From Draconibacterium halophilum (GTDB lineage Bacteria; Bacteroidota; Bacteroidia; Bacteroidales; Prolixibacteraceae), in NCBI RefSeq assembly GCF_010448835.1, contig NZ_CP048409.1:3294001-3358000 (forward strand): DNA of 64,000 bases, written 5' to 3'. Made by a program: the position numbers and the translations under genes. Shown piece after piece: positions 51,433 through 60,540 of this stretch (its first letter is position 1; each line of letters begins with the position of its first letter). The notes beneath the pieces are model-generated. The model was not told the origin of the DNA. It ran no database searches and saw only the letters and a list, made by a program, of their open reading frames with translations.

Positions 51433-52833
51433 CTAAAAATTAAAATAAGCTTTCGCATTATTGAAACTGATATTTTCAACCATGCTTCCCAACAGTTCCA
51501 TATCGTATGGAATCTCACCATTCTCAACATCGTTACCCAGCAAATTACATAAAGTACGACGGAAATATTCGTGACGGGTATACGACAGATAACTGCGCGA
51601 ATCAGTTAGCATTCCTACAAAACGACTCAACAAACCAAGGTTCGACAAGGCCTGCATTTGACTTTCCATGCCGTCTTTCTGATCGAGGAACCACCAGCCA
51701 GAGCCGTATTGCATTTTCCCGGGAACAGAACCGTCCTGGAAGTTTCCGATCATTGTTGCAATCAGCTCATTGTCGCGGGGATTCAGGTTGTATAATATAG
51801 TTTTCGATAATTTATTCTCCATATCCAGTCGGTCCAGCAGTCTTGACAGTGGTCGTGCAATATCAAAATCGCCGATCGAATCAAACCCTACGTCGGCTCC
51901 AATTTTGTTGAACAATCGGGTATTGTTGTTTCGTAAAGCGCCAATATGAAATTGCTGCGTCCACCCCCGCGAGTGATCCATAATTCCGAATTCGTATAAC
52001 ATGCACGACTGAAATTTCACCACTTCTTCTTTCGTAAGCGTACCGCCTTTCCGAACTTTGCTGAATATCTTTTCAACTTCTGCTTCGGTGTAATCTTCAG
52101 CCAAAACTGTTTCAACACCATGGTCGCTCAAACGACATCCGTTCTGGTGGAAAAATTCGTGACGATTATCCAGCGCGTCCATTAAATCTCCAAAGGTGTA
52201 AATATTTAGGTTCGCAGCTTCTTCCAACTTACTTAAATAAGCATTGTAGGAAGTTGTATTCTCCACTGCCATGGCTTTATCGGGGCGCCATGCCGGAAGT
52301 ACAGCGGTTTCAAAACCATCGGCTTTAATGGCACGGTGATACTCGAGCGAATCCACAGGATCGTCGGTAGTACAAATGGTATGCACATTGGCCATTTTTA
52401 TAATTCCGCGGCATGAATATTCAGGAGTTTGCAATTTGGCATTACATTCTTCCCAAATCTCTTTTGCAGTTGCCGGACTCAAAACTTTATCGATTCCAAA
52501 GAATTTTTTTAGTTCCAGGTGTGTCCAGTGAAACAGTGGGTTACGCAAAGTGTGTGGCACCGTTTCGGCCCACTTTTCAAACTTCTCCCAGTCGCTGGCA
52601 TTTCCGGTACAGTATTTCTCGGCAACACCGTTGGTACGCATGCCGCGCCATTTGTAATGATCGCCATACAACCAAAGTTGGGTAATATTATCATACTTTC
52701 TATCCTCGGCAATCTCCTGCGGATTAATATGACAGTGGTAATCAAAAATCGGCATTTTTGCCGCATGATTGTGATATAATTCCTTTGCAACATCGGTTTG
52801 CAAAAGGAAATCTTTGTCCATAAAAGTTTTCAT
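51433..52833 (-). CDS. uxaC: Glucuronate/galacturonate isomerase
   Basis: The 466-residue enzyme converts D-glucuronate to fructuronate and D-galacturonate to tagaturonate. Family motifs are IFDYHCHINPQEIAED at the N-terminus, NVHTICTTDDPVDSLEYH, QFHIGALRNNN and SDSRSYLSYTRHEYFRR in a variant (TDSRSYLSYTRHEYFRR) at the C-terminus. The length matches UxaC. It is the second gene of the operon, 47 bases after uxaE, so galacturonate is the likely main input. Confidence 0.96.
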   Translation of the reverse strand: MKTFMDKDFLLQTDVAKELYHNHAAKMPIFDYHCHINPQEIAEDRKYDNITQLWLYGDHYKWRGMRTNGVAEKYCTGNASDWEKFEKWAETVPHTLRNPLFHWTHLELKKFFGIDKVLSPATAKEIWEECNAKLQTPEYSCRGIIKMANVHTICTTDDPVDSLEYHRAIKADGFETAVLPAWRPDKAMAVENTTSYNAYLSKLEEAANLNIYTFGDLMDALDNRHEFFHQNGCRLSDHGVETVLAEDYTEAEVEKIFSKVRKGGTLTKEEVVKFQSCMLYEFGIMDHSRGWTQQFHIGALRNNNTRLFNKIGADVGFDSIGDFDIARPLSRLLDRLDMENKLSKTILYNLNPRDNELIATMIGNFQDGSVPGKMQYGSGWWFLDQKDGMESQMQALSNLGLLSRFVGMLTDSRSYLSYTRHEYFRRTLCNLLGNDVENGEIPYDMELLGSMVENISFNNAKAYFNF

Positions 52834-52880
52834 AATGAATGAAAAAGTCGGAAGTCGGAAGCCCGAAGTCCGGAGTTATT

Positions 52881-54128
52881 TTATAAGTCGAATAATCTTT
52901 TTAAGTGTCTGTCGTAGATATTTTCTTCCACACAAGCGCCAACCACATCGGCGTATTTTTCCAGCAATCCGGTGTAGCGCTGGCCCATTTCGACAGCAAC
53001 TTTATAACCAACGTGAATTAACTGGCGGAAGTTCGGATTGTAATCAGCATGACCGGGAATATGGCGCAAGGTGTTTCCAAATTTTTCGCCCGACCAGCTT
53101 TCCACTTCTTCTGATGAAGGAAGCTTTAAACCATCGATATCTATAACATCAGCATACGGGGCACAAAGTTCTTCTTTTCTTTCCAGTGCTTTGGTATAAA
53201 TTTCTTTGGCTGCAGCCAAACCTTCGTCACCCGAAATAGCCAATCCAATCACTTCTTCCAACCAGGTTGTTCCTGCTGTTTTTACATGAATTCCCTTGTC
53301 GTACTTTTTTATAATCTCAGCCATTACCGGGTAAATGGTAAATTTATCAGATCCCGAGTGAACGCTGAGTTTCAGATCGTCTGGTAATCCAAATTCTTTT
53401 ACAGCATAATCAATCACCAACACATCCTGCTCAAATTCTTTGGCAAACTGCTCCACATCGCCTACATAATCAACCCCTTTATTAAAACGCCCCGTAAATT
53501 TAGGAGCAATGGTTTGTGCCGGAATATTTTCGTTGGCAATCATTTTCAAAATGAAAAACATGTCCACCGGAGTTTGCGGAGCCTCAACTTCGTCCATTGA
53601 AACCTCGGTAACAAAGTTGCCTTTTCCTTTTACAGCCTCAATATGCCGGTAAATCTTACCCGCCTCTTTAATTGCAGCCAGATATTTCGAAGTAACCTCT
53701 TCTAAAAGTTCATTTGAAATCTCGATTGATTCATTAATTCCGGGAATGTTAACCTTCTCTCCCAGCAACTTGCACGTTTCTTTAAAAGCTGCCACGTCTT
53801 CAACCGACGACTCGTTACCAATATACATAGCTACATCGAGCGTAAAAAAATTACTTGGCGCTATAAAGCGGTCTACGTTTCCCATATTGATATGATCGGC
53901 ATCCACAAAATAGGGATTTTCCCAGTTCAGTGCTTTTACTGCGGCATCGGCTTCAATACGCGTGCCCGCTGGCTCGGAATGCACGATATCGTGTTCACGG
54001 TTTGATTTATTCCAGACCGGTGTAACAGCAATTCCTTTTTGATTTGCTTTCATCAGGGCGCGTAATTGTGCCACGCCTTCATGATTGAAGCGGTCGCCCA
54101 CTCCAAAACTATATTTTCCAATTTCCAT
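52881..54128 (-). CDS. uxaE: Tagaturonate epimerase
   Basis: A 415-residue protein matching the UxaE family described from Thermotoga, which interconverts tagaturonate and fructuronate and so replaces the two-step UxaB/UxaA route of E. coli. Family phrases are KYSFGVGDRFNHEGVAQLRA, YFVDADHINMGNVDRFI, IAPKFTGRFNKGVDYVGD, KLSVHSGSDKFTIYP and HIPGHADYNPNFRQLIHVGY. His and Asp residues in these motifs probably bind the metal. It is the first gene of the operon and has a clear promoter and operator upstream. Assignment rests on recall of the family, without a search. Confidence 0.82.
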   Translation of the reverse strand: MEIGKYSFGVGDRFNHEGVAQLRALMKANQKGIAVTPVWNKSNREHDIVHSEPAGTRIEADAAVKALNWENPYFVDADHINMGNVDRFIAPSNFFTLDVAMYIGNESSVEDVAAFKETCKLLGEKVNIPGINESIEISNELLEEVTSKYLAAIKEAGKIYRHIEAVKGKGNFVTEVSMDEVEAPQTPVDMFFILKMIANENIPAQTIAPKFTGRFNKGVDYVGDVEQFAKEFEQDVLVIDYAVKEFGLPDDLKLSVHSGSDKFTIYPVMAEIIKKYDKGIHVKTAGTTWLEEVIGLAISGDEGLAAAKEIYTKALERKEELCAPYADVIDIDGLKLPSSEEVESWSGEKFGNTLRHIPGHADYNPNFRQLIHVGYKVAVEMGQRYTGLLEKYADVVGACVEENIYDRHLKRLFDL

Positions 54129-54168
54129 GGTACGAGTTATGTTTTAAAATTTTCAGAAAAAAATACTC

Positions 54169-54182
54169 CGTGTACGTGCACG
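54169..54182. promoter_or_regulatory. LacI-like operator CGTGTACGTGCACG
   Basis: A 14-base near-perfect palindrome (one T/G mismatch) 41 bases upstream of the uxaE ATG. It touches the -7 box of the promoter, a position suited to repression. CpG-centred palindromes of this kind are typical of LacI-family regulators, but the regulator is not encoded in this window. Confidence 0.55.
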
Positions 54183-54212
54183 AAAGTAGAATTATAATTT
54201 AAATTTCGCAAA
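54181..54212 (-). promoter_or_regulatory. Promoter of the hexuronate operon
   Basis: On the minus strand TTTG (54209-54212) is followed after 20 bases by TACTTTCG (54181-54188), which differs from TAnnTTTG in one base. Spacing and sequence fit the primary sigma factor consensus of Bacteroidota. The operator lies directly downstream. Confidence 0.65.
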
Positions 54213-54450
54213 TAAATCATGCTGTTTAAAATCATTCCACCAATCTCTCACCACCACCTTAAACACTGTATATCTACTACTTACCAAGCCCACAGAAACA
54301 CAAATAAAATTTAAACAATTGTAAAACCAGGAAAAGCACACACACGAATGAGTAATTTCAAAAAATTCTGATGATTATGTGTGTTCAAAAATTCTATCTT
54401 TGGAATTTATTAATCTAGTCCAATACGACTTTGTAATTTTTTTCATATCT

Positions 54451-57400
54451 ATGCGTAAATTTAGTGTACTAATCAGTCTGTTTTTCTTCACGTATTGCCT
54501 GATTGCCCAAAACCAACCAGCCGATTGGGAGAACCCAGCCGTTTTCGACATCAACAAAGAAAAACCGCATGCCAGCCTTATGCCGTTTGGTTCGCTTGAT
54601 GATGCTTTAAAACAAAAACCGCATCAATCTGCCTTTTATAAAACCTTAAGCGGAACATGGAAATTTAACTGGGTAAGAAAACCTGCCGACAGGCCTGTTG
54701 ATTTTTACAAACCCGATTACGATGTTTCCGACTGGAACGACATCCCCGTTCCGGCAACTTGGGAACTGGAAGGTTATGGCGTACCAATATATGTTAATCA
54801 TCAATATGAATTTTCGGATTACAAACATCCCGTTTCACCTGAAATGAAATTTGTGGATGACATTTATCCCGCTAATCCCGGGCAAGTGCCACACGATTAT
54901 AATCCGGTTGGTTCATACCGAAGGACATTCAACATTCCTGAAAGTTGGGACGGCCGACAGGTTTTTATTCAGTTTGGAGCCGTGAAATCGGCCTTCTATT
55001 TATGGATTAACGGCGAAAAAGTAGGTTACTCGCAAGGAAGTAAAACACCTGTTGAATGGGACATCACAAAATATTTAAAGAAAAGCGAAAACATAGTAGC
55101 CGCTGAGGTTTACCGCTGGTCAGACGGCTCCTACCTCGAGGCACAGGATTTTTGGCGGATAAGTGGTATTGAACGCGATGTGTATCTTTATTCTACTCCC
55201 AGAGTTCGTATCCGTGATTTTTTTGCAAAACCGGACCTGGATGCAGAATATAAAAACGGATTGTTTAGTCTGGATGTTGATTTGAGCAACCACACATCAA
55301 AACTAAAATCAGGAAACTACACCGTTAAGTACAATATTTTTGATGAAGGAGGATATTCTTTATCAAGCCGCGAGGAATCAGTAAAAATTAATAAAAAGGG
55401 AAGTGCCACGGTTCATTTTTCCGGAGGATATATAAATAATGTAAGAAAATGGACTGCCGAAACACCCAATTTATATTCGCTGGTAATTAGTTTGATTGAT
55501 AGTGATGGCCAAACAGTTGAGGCCGTAAGTTCAAAAATTGGTTTCCGTAAAATTGAGCTAATTAATGCAGTGTTTCATATTAACGGTGTTCCGGTTACTA
55601 TTAAAGGCGTAAACCGCCATGAGCACGACCAATACAAAGGTCATGTGGTAAGCGAAGAGGCAATGATAAAGGAAATTGCACTGATGAAACAGTTCAACAT
55701 TAATGCCGTGCGCACCAGCCACTACCCCAACGATGAACGTTTTTACGATCTGTGCGACAAATACGGTTTATATGTGACGAACGAAGCCAACATCGAGTCG
55801 CATGGAATGTACTACGGAGAGCATTCGTTGGCTAAAAAACCGGAATGGACACCGGCGCATGTCGATCGAAATATGCGCATGGTTGAACGCGATAAAAACC
55901 ACCCTTGTGTAATTGTTTGGTCGATGGGAAATGAAGCCGGCGACGGTGAAGTGTTTACCGCAGTTTACAAAGCCATTAAAGAACGTGACCCATCGCGCCC
56001 CGTTCAATACGAACGTGCTATTATGGGCGACAATACCGATATTTTTTGCCCACAATACCCTAGTGTTCAGGCATTGGAAAATTACGGATCAAAACATCAG
56101 ACGAAACCATACATTTCAAGCGAATATTCGCACGCCATGGGAAACAGCAACGGTAACCTGGTTGATTTGTGGGAAGTGTTTAACCGCGACCGGAACGACC
56201 AGTTACAGGGCGGGTACATTTGGGACTGGATAGATCAGGCGCTGGTAAAAAAAGCTGACGACGGCACTAAATTCTGGGCGTACGGTGGCGATTACGGCGA
56301 AGATATGCCAACCGACTATAACTTTGTTTGTAACGGAATTATCTCGGCTGATTATACTCCACATCCGGCTATGTGGGAAGTTAAATATGCTTACCAGTAT
56401 GTAAAAATTGAACAACTCGATAATAGCAAATACCGCATAACCAATATGCACGATTTTATTGATCTGAGCGACTACGAAATCAGCTGGACATGTACCCGCG
56501 ATGGGAAATACTGGAGTTCCGGCGTTTTGGAAAACATTAACCTTAAACCGGGCGAATCAACCAATGTTGATATTGATTCAAACATTAAAATTAATTTTGA
56601 TGATCCTGAATCACATCTCTTTTATATTGATTTTTCAGCTAAACTGAAAAAAGATAAACCTTTCAGAAAAGCAGGATTTGAAGTCGCTCATGAGCAATTC
56701 TCTCCCGGAATGAATGTAATCGTTCAAAATCATGATGATCAGAAAGCTAATTCGCCGGTATTAAAACTGGTAGAATCGACAAATGAATTTATTATGAAAG
56801 GTCAACAATTCATGATTGCTTTTGACAAAGAAACAGGTACAATTTCTTCGTATAAAATGAACGGAACTGAGTTAATTCAAAAAGGGCCGCAGGTGAATTT
56901 CTGGCGACCAGCCAACGATAACGACAAAGGCAGCAACATGCTAAACCGACTGGGAATTTGGCGCGAAGTTTCCAGAAATTTAAAACCGGAAAGTGTTTCA
57001 GCTGTACAAACCGATGACAGTAAGATTCACCTTACAACAAAATACAATATTGAAGAGTTGGAAGCATCGCAGTCGGTCGTTCAGGTTATTGACGGAAACG
57101 GCAAAATTGAGGTAACCAGTACTTTTGAAACTTCGAATACCGAGCTACCCAACATCCCTAGAATTGGAATGCGCTGGGAAATGCCGATGAATTTTGACAA
57201 CCTGAAATATTTTGGTCGCGGGCCACACGAAAATTATATCGACCGCAACCGCAGTGCTTTTGTTGGTATTTACGAAAGTAAAGTGGCCGATCAGTATTTT
57301 AACTATGTGCGTCCGCAGGAAAACGGTTACAAAACTGATGTTCGTTGGTTTGAGTTGAGGAACAAAAATGGCATCGGATTAAAAATATCGGGCGATCCTG

Positions 57401-57630
57401 TTGTTGGATTCTCCACCCTTCTTAATCCAATCGAGGATTTTGATATGGAAGACATGAACGATTATCGCCACACCAACGACATAGTTAAAAAAGACGGAAT
57501 ATTTATATGTACTGATCTTAAACAAATGGGCGTTGCAGGCGACAATTCCTGGGGAGCACAACCAATGACGAAATACCAAATTCCAGCTAAAGATTATCAG
57601 TATAGTTTTACGATAGAACCTGTATTTTAG
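54451..57630 (+). CDS. Beta-galactosidase, glycoside hydrolase family 2
   Basis: A 1059-residue exported LacZ-type enzyme (signal peptide residues 1-20, ending LIAQ). Domains in order: sugar-binding jelly roll (about 60-220), immunoglobulin-like domain (220-330), TIM barrel (330-640), and the C-terminal Bgal_small domain (about 790-1055). The acid/base Glu is in VWSMGNEAGDG and the nucleophile Glu in ISSEYSHAMGNS. GVNRHEHDQYKG and VRTSHYPNDERFYDLCD are conserved. The ATG at 54451 is preferred because a TATCTTTG promoter box at 54395-54402 lies inside the longer frame that starts at 54379. A terminator follows at 57646-57682. Confidence 0.93.
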   Translation: MRKFSVLISLFFFTYCLIAQNQPADWENPAVFDINKEKPHASLMPFGSLDDALKQKPHQSAFYKTLSGTWKFNWVRKPADRPVDFYKPDYDVSDWNDIPVPATWELEGYGVPIYVNHQYEFSDYKHPVSPEMKFVDDIYPANPGQVPHDYNPVGSYRRTFNIPESWDGRQVFIQFGAVKSAFYLWINGEKVGYSQGSKTPVEWDITKYLKKSENIVAAEVYRWSDGSYLEAQDFWRISGIERDVYLYSTPRVRIRDFFAKPDLDAEYKNGLFSLDVDLSNHTSKLKSGNYTVKYNIFDEGGYSLSSREESVKINKKGSATVHFSGGYINNVRKWTAETPNLYSLVISLIDSDGQTVEAVSSKIGFRKIELINAVFHINGVPVTIKGVNRHEHDQYKGHVVSEEAMIKEIALMKQFNINAVRTSHYPNDERFYDLCDKYGLYVTNEANIESHGMYYGEHSLAKKPEWTPAHVDRNMRMVERDKNHPCVIVWSMGNEAGDGEVFTAVYKAIKERDPSRPVQYERAIMGDNTDIFCPQYPSVQALENYGSKHQTKPYISSEYSHAMGNSNGNLVDLWEVFNRDRNDQLQGGYIWDWIDQALVKKADDGTKFWAYGGDYGEDMPTDYNFVCNGIISADYTPHPAMWEVKYAYQYVKIEQLDNSKYRITNMHDFIDLSDYEISWTCTRDGKYWSSGVLENINLKPGESTNVDIDSNIKINFDDPESHLFYIDFSAKLKKDKPFRKAGFEVAHEQFSPGMNVIVQNHDDQKANSPVLKLVESTNEFIMKGQQFMIAFDKETGTISSYKMNGTELIQKGPQVNFWRPANDNDKGSNMLNRLGIWREVSRNLKPESVSAVQTDDSKIHLTTKYNIEELEASQSVVQVIDGNGKIEVTSTFETSNTELPNIPRIGMRWEMPMNFDNLKYFGRGPHENYIDRNRSAFVGIYESKVADQYFNYVRPQENGYKTDVRWFELRNKNGIGLKISGDPVVGFSTLLNPIEDFDMEDMNDYRHTNDIVKKDGIFICTDLKQMGVAGDNSWGAQPMTKYQIPAKDYQYSFTIEPVF

Positions 57631-57645
57631 CAAAATAATAGTGAA

Positions 57646-57682
57646 AAAGTGACAGCTTGACTTTGAGTCAGGCTATCACTTT
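57646..57682 (+). terminator. Terminator of the beta-galactosidase gene
   Basis: A 17-bp stem (AAAGTGACAGCTTGACT and AGTCAGGCTATCACTTT, with two non-Watson-Crick G-T type positions) around a TTG loop ends in T residues, 16 bases after the stop. Confidence 0.8.
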
Positions 57683-57901
57683 TATCATGATGAAATTATT
57701 GTACAGTAAAATATATAAAGGGCACGAATTCAGATCATTCCTTTTATATCTATCTCGTTAAGTTCAATTAAACCTAAACATCTTCTTTAACTAATATGTA
57801 AAAAATTTTATAAGTCTTTCTGCCGAAATAAAATCAAAAAACAAGTTACTCATTCCTTCCATTTTCAATTAGATACTTTTTAGTCCTGTTATACAAAAAT
57901 C

Positions 57902-57939
57902 GCTAATTTCATGCACCTTTTAGTGCATTCTAAATTAGC
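57902..57939. promoter_or_regulatory. Nested stem-loop in the leader of the E1 gene
   Basis: Outer arms GCTAATTT (57902-57909) and AAATTAGC (57932-57939) enclose inner arms ATGCAC (57911-57916) and GTGCAT (57923-57928) with a 6-nt loop. It lies 63 bases upstream of the start codon and may be an RNA leader structure or an operator. Confidence 0.45.
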
Positions 57940-58002
57940 TTCTTAGCTAAACATTTCTAAGCCATATTCGTTCTATTTGCGACAGATTAACAAGAATCGT
58001 TT

Positions 58003-60414
58003 ATGTATTTAGAAAAAGAAAAACCGGAAACAAAGAACCAGATATCTGCAAAAGAAGCACTACAAGATTATTATATCGCGCGATTAAGCCGCCAGTTAAG
58101 TATAATGGGGCGCCGCGAGGTGCATAACGGCCGCGCACATTTTGGTATTTTTGGCGATGGAAAAGAAGTGGCTCAAATTGCTTATGCCAAAACTTTTAAG
58201 AAAGGCGACTGGCGCTCGGGTTATTACCGCGATCAGACCTTTATGCTGGCGCTGGGGTTACTGGAACCGATAGAGTTTTTTGCCATGATTTACGGCGATA
58301 CCGACGATGAGATTAATCCATCCACCGGCGGACGCAATTTCAATAATCACTTTAGCACAAAAAACATAACCGATTCGGGAAAGATAAAAAACCTTGCTGA
58401 TCAGTACAATTCGGCTTCTGATATTTCATCTACCGGAGGACAAATGCCACGTTTACTGGGGCTGGCACAAGCTTCGAAAATGGTTCGGCAACAACCGGAA
58501 TTAAAAAAGCATTTAAACAACAATGTTACGGGTAACGAGGTGGCATTTGGAAGTATTGGCGATGCCAGCACTTCTGAAGGAATTTTCTTTGAAACGATAA
58601 ACGCAGCCGGAGTGCTTCAAGTTCCCATGGCTGTAGCGATTTACGATGATGGTTTTGGAATAAGCGTACCCATTGAATTGCAGACTACAAAATCAAGTAT
58701 TTCGGAAGCGCTGAAAGGTTTTGAAAAAGAAAAAGGCAGCAACGGTGTAGACATTTATAAATGTAAAGGCTGGAGTTATCCTGATTTGGTTAAAACCTTC
58801 AAAAAGGGAATTGATAATTGCCGGAAAAATCAGTCGCCGGTGGTTTTTCACATAAACGAAGTTACACAGCCACAGGGCCATTCTACTTCGGGCTCGCACG
58901 AACGATACAAAACAAAGGAGCGTCTGGCCTGGGAAAAAGAGTACGATGGTGTTAACCAAATGCGTAAATGGCTGCTCGATTCTGGTATTGCCGATGAGGA
59001 CATGTTGAATGAGATTGATAAATCGGCACAAAAAAGAGCAAAAGAAGCCCGAAAAAAAGCATGGAATAATTATACCGAAGGGTACCAAAAAGAACGGACA
59101 GAATTGATCTCGATTCTAAAAAAGATTGACAAACACAGTGAGCTACAAAGTTTACGTCGATTTGAAAAGGTAACTGATAAAATTTTTCCAACACGACGAT
59201 CGCACCTTAGTTTTGCCAAAAGGCTAAAGCTCGAACTTCATAGCATGCCCGAGCTTGAAAAAGAACGCGACATTTTAAAAGATTGGATTAGTCGTTTTGA
59301 AGAACGTACCACCGGATTTTACAACGGAGAATTGCACCGAACCGGACCGGACGCTGCGCTAAGGGTTAAAGAAGTTGCGGTAGAATATGAAGAAAACGCT
59401 ACTGACGTAAACGGATCGGTGGTTGTAAATAAAAACTTTAATGCCCTGTTTAACAAATACCCCAACCTGGTAACTTTTGGCGAAGACACCGGGAAACTGG
59501 GCGATGTAAACCAGGGAATGAAAGGCATGCAGGAGAAATACGGCAAAGTTCGTGTTGACGATGCCGGTATTCGCGAGGCCACAATTATTGGCCAGGGAAT
59601 TGGACTGGCAATGCGTGGCTTCCGCCCCATTGCAGAAATTCAATATCTCGACTATCTGATTTATGCACAGTCGCAATTAAGCGACGATCTGGCATCGCTT
59701 CAATACCGCACCAAAGGGCGGCAGGCAGCACCGTTAATTGTACGCACACGTGGTCACCAATTACAGGGAATATGGCATGCCGGATCGCCTATGCAGATGC
59801 TTTTGGGGTCGATACGAGGCGTGTACCTCTGTGTCCCCCGAAACCTGACGCAAGCCGCAGGCTTTTACAATACCTTACTGGAAGGCAACGATCCGGCACT
59901 GGTAATTGAGCCATTGAAAGGTTATAATGTTAAAGAAAAACTTCCGGCCAATCACGGCGAATACAAAGTACCACTTGGTGTTCCGGAAATCATGCAAGAA
60001 GGTACAGATGTTACCGTTGTAACTTATGCATGGAACGTTCATCATGCGGTAAAAGCAGCAAAACTTTTGCAGGACTTTAAAGGCATTTCCATTGAAGTTA
60101 TCGATGTGCAAACGTTAATGCCTTTTGATGTGAACCACACTATTTTGGAATCTATCAAAAAAACAGGAAAAGTAATTTTTATGGACGAAGATGTGCCAGG
60201 TGGCGGAACAGCTTACATGATGCAAAAAGTAGTCGAAGAACAAAAAGCATTTGATTATCTGGACACTGCACCACGAACACTTTCGGCACAAGAACACCGT
60301 CCTGCATACGGAATCGATGGTGAATATTTTTCGAAGCCAAACGTGGAGTTACTTTTCAAGAATGTTTATGAAATGATGCGAGAAGTGGAACCTGATCGCT
60401 TCCCTGAGTTATAG
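58003..60414 (+). CDS. Fused alpha-ketoacid dehydrogenase E1 (alpha and beta parts)
   Basis: An 803-residue cytoplasmic thiamine-diphosphate enzyme, the decarboxylating component of a branched-chain or pyruvate-type 2-oxoacid dehydrogenase complex. The N-terminal half is E1-alpha, with GDGKEVAQIAYA, the TPP motif GDASTSEGIFFETINAA and DDGFGISV. A helical, Lys/Glu-rich linker of about 100 residues follows (roughly 340-450). The C-terminal half is E1-beta, with FGEDTGKLGDVNQGM, IREATIIGQGIGLAMRG and DEDVPGGGTAYM. E2 and E3 genes are not next to it. Pyruvate from the Eda reaction could be one substrate, but branched-chain acids are equally possible. Confidence 0.88.
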   Translation: MYLEKEKPETKNQISAKEALQDYYIARLSRQLSIMGRREVHNGRAHFGIFGDGKEVAQIAYAKTFKKGDWRSGYYRDQTFMLALGLLEPIEFFAMIYGDTDDEINPSTGGRNFNNHFSTKNITDSGKIKNLADQYNSASDISSTGGQMPRLLGLAQASKMVRQQPELKKHLNNNVTGNEVAFGSIGDASTSEGIFFETINAAGVLQVPMAVAIYDDGFGISVPIELQTTKSSISEALKGFEKEKGSNGVDIYKCKGWSYPDLVKTFKKGIDNCRKNQSPVVFHINEVTQPQGHSTSGSHERYKTKERLAWEKEYDGVNQMRKWLLDSGIADEDMLNEIDKSAQKRAKEARKKAWNNYTEGYQKERTELISILKKIDKHSELQSLRRFEKVTDKIFPTRRSHLSFAKRLKLELHSMPELEKERDILKDWISRFEERTTGFYNGELHRTGPDAALRVKEVAVEYEENATDVNGSVVVNKNFNALFNKYPNLVTFGEDTGKLGDVNQGMKGMQEKYGKVRVDDAGIREATIIGQGIGLAMRGFRPIAEIQYLDYLIYAQSQLSDDLASLQYRTKGRQAAPLIVRTRGHQLQGIWHAGSPMQMLLGSIRGVYLCVPRNLTQAAGFYNTLLEGNDPALVIEPLKGYNVKEKLPANHGEYKVPLGVPEIMQEGTDVTVVTYAWNVHHAVKAAKLLQDFKGISIEVIDVQTLMPFDVNHTILESIKKTGKVIFMDEDVPGGGTAYMMQKVVEEQKAFDYLDTAPRTLSAQEHRPAYGIDGEYFSKPNVELLFKNVYEMMREVEPDRFPEL

Positions 60415-60491
60415 TTTTTAACTCGTACTTTCTTAAATAGGCTGTAAATTACTCGCACGTCTTTTTTATTTCAAATGTTCTGTGCACAAGG

Positions 60492-60522
60492 TTTGCGTTT
60501 CCTGCAATATTCACTATAATTG
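60492..60522 (+). promoter_or_regulatory. Promoter of the first GH92 gene
   Basis: TTTG (60492-60495), 19 bases, then TATAATTG (60515-60522), one mismatch from TAnnTTTG, ending 18 bases before the ATG. Spacing fits the Bacteroidota consensus. Confidence 0.55.
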
Positions 60523-60540
60523 CATACCTAATTCAACAAA

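Larger units (their letters stand above)
54129..54450. other. Divergent control region between uxaE and the beta-galactosidase
   Basis: This 322-base stretch holds the uxaE promoter and operator on its left side and a TATCTTTG box (54395-54402) for the beta-galactosidase on its right side. No gene is present. Confidence 0.6.
57631..58002. other. Intergenic region with terminator and leader stem-loop
   Basis: The 372 bases contain the beta-galactosidase terminator (57646-57682) and a nested stem-loop (57902-57939) upstream of the E1 gene. The middle part (57700-57900) is AT-rich without recognisable structure. Confidence 0.5.
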
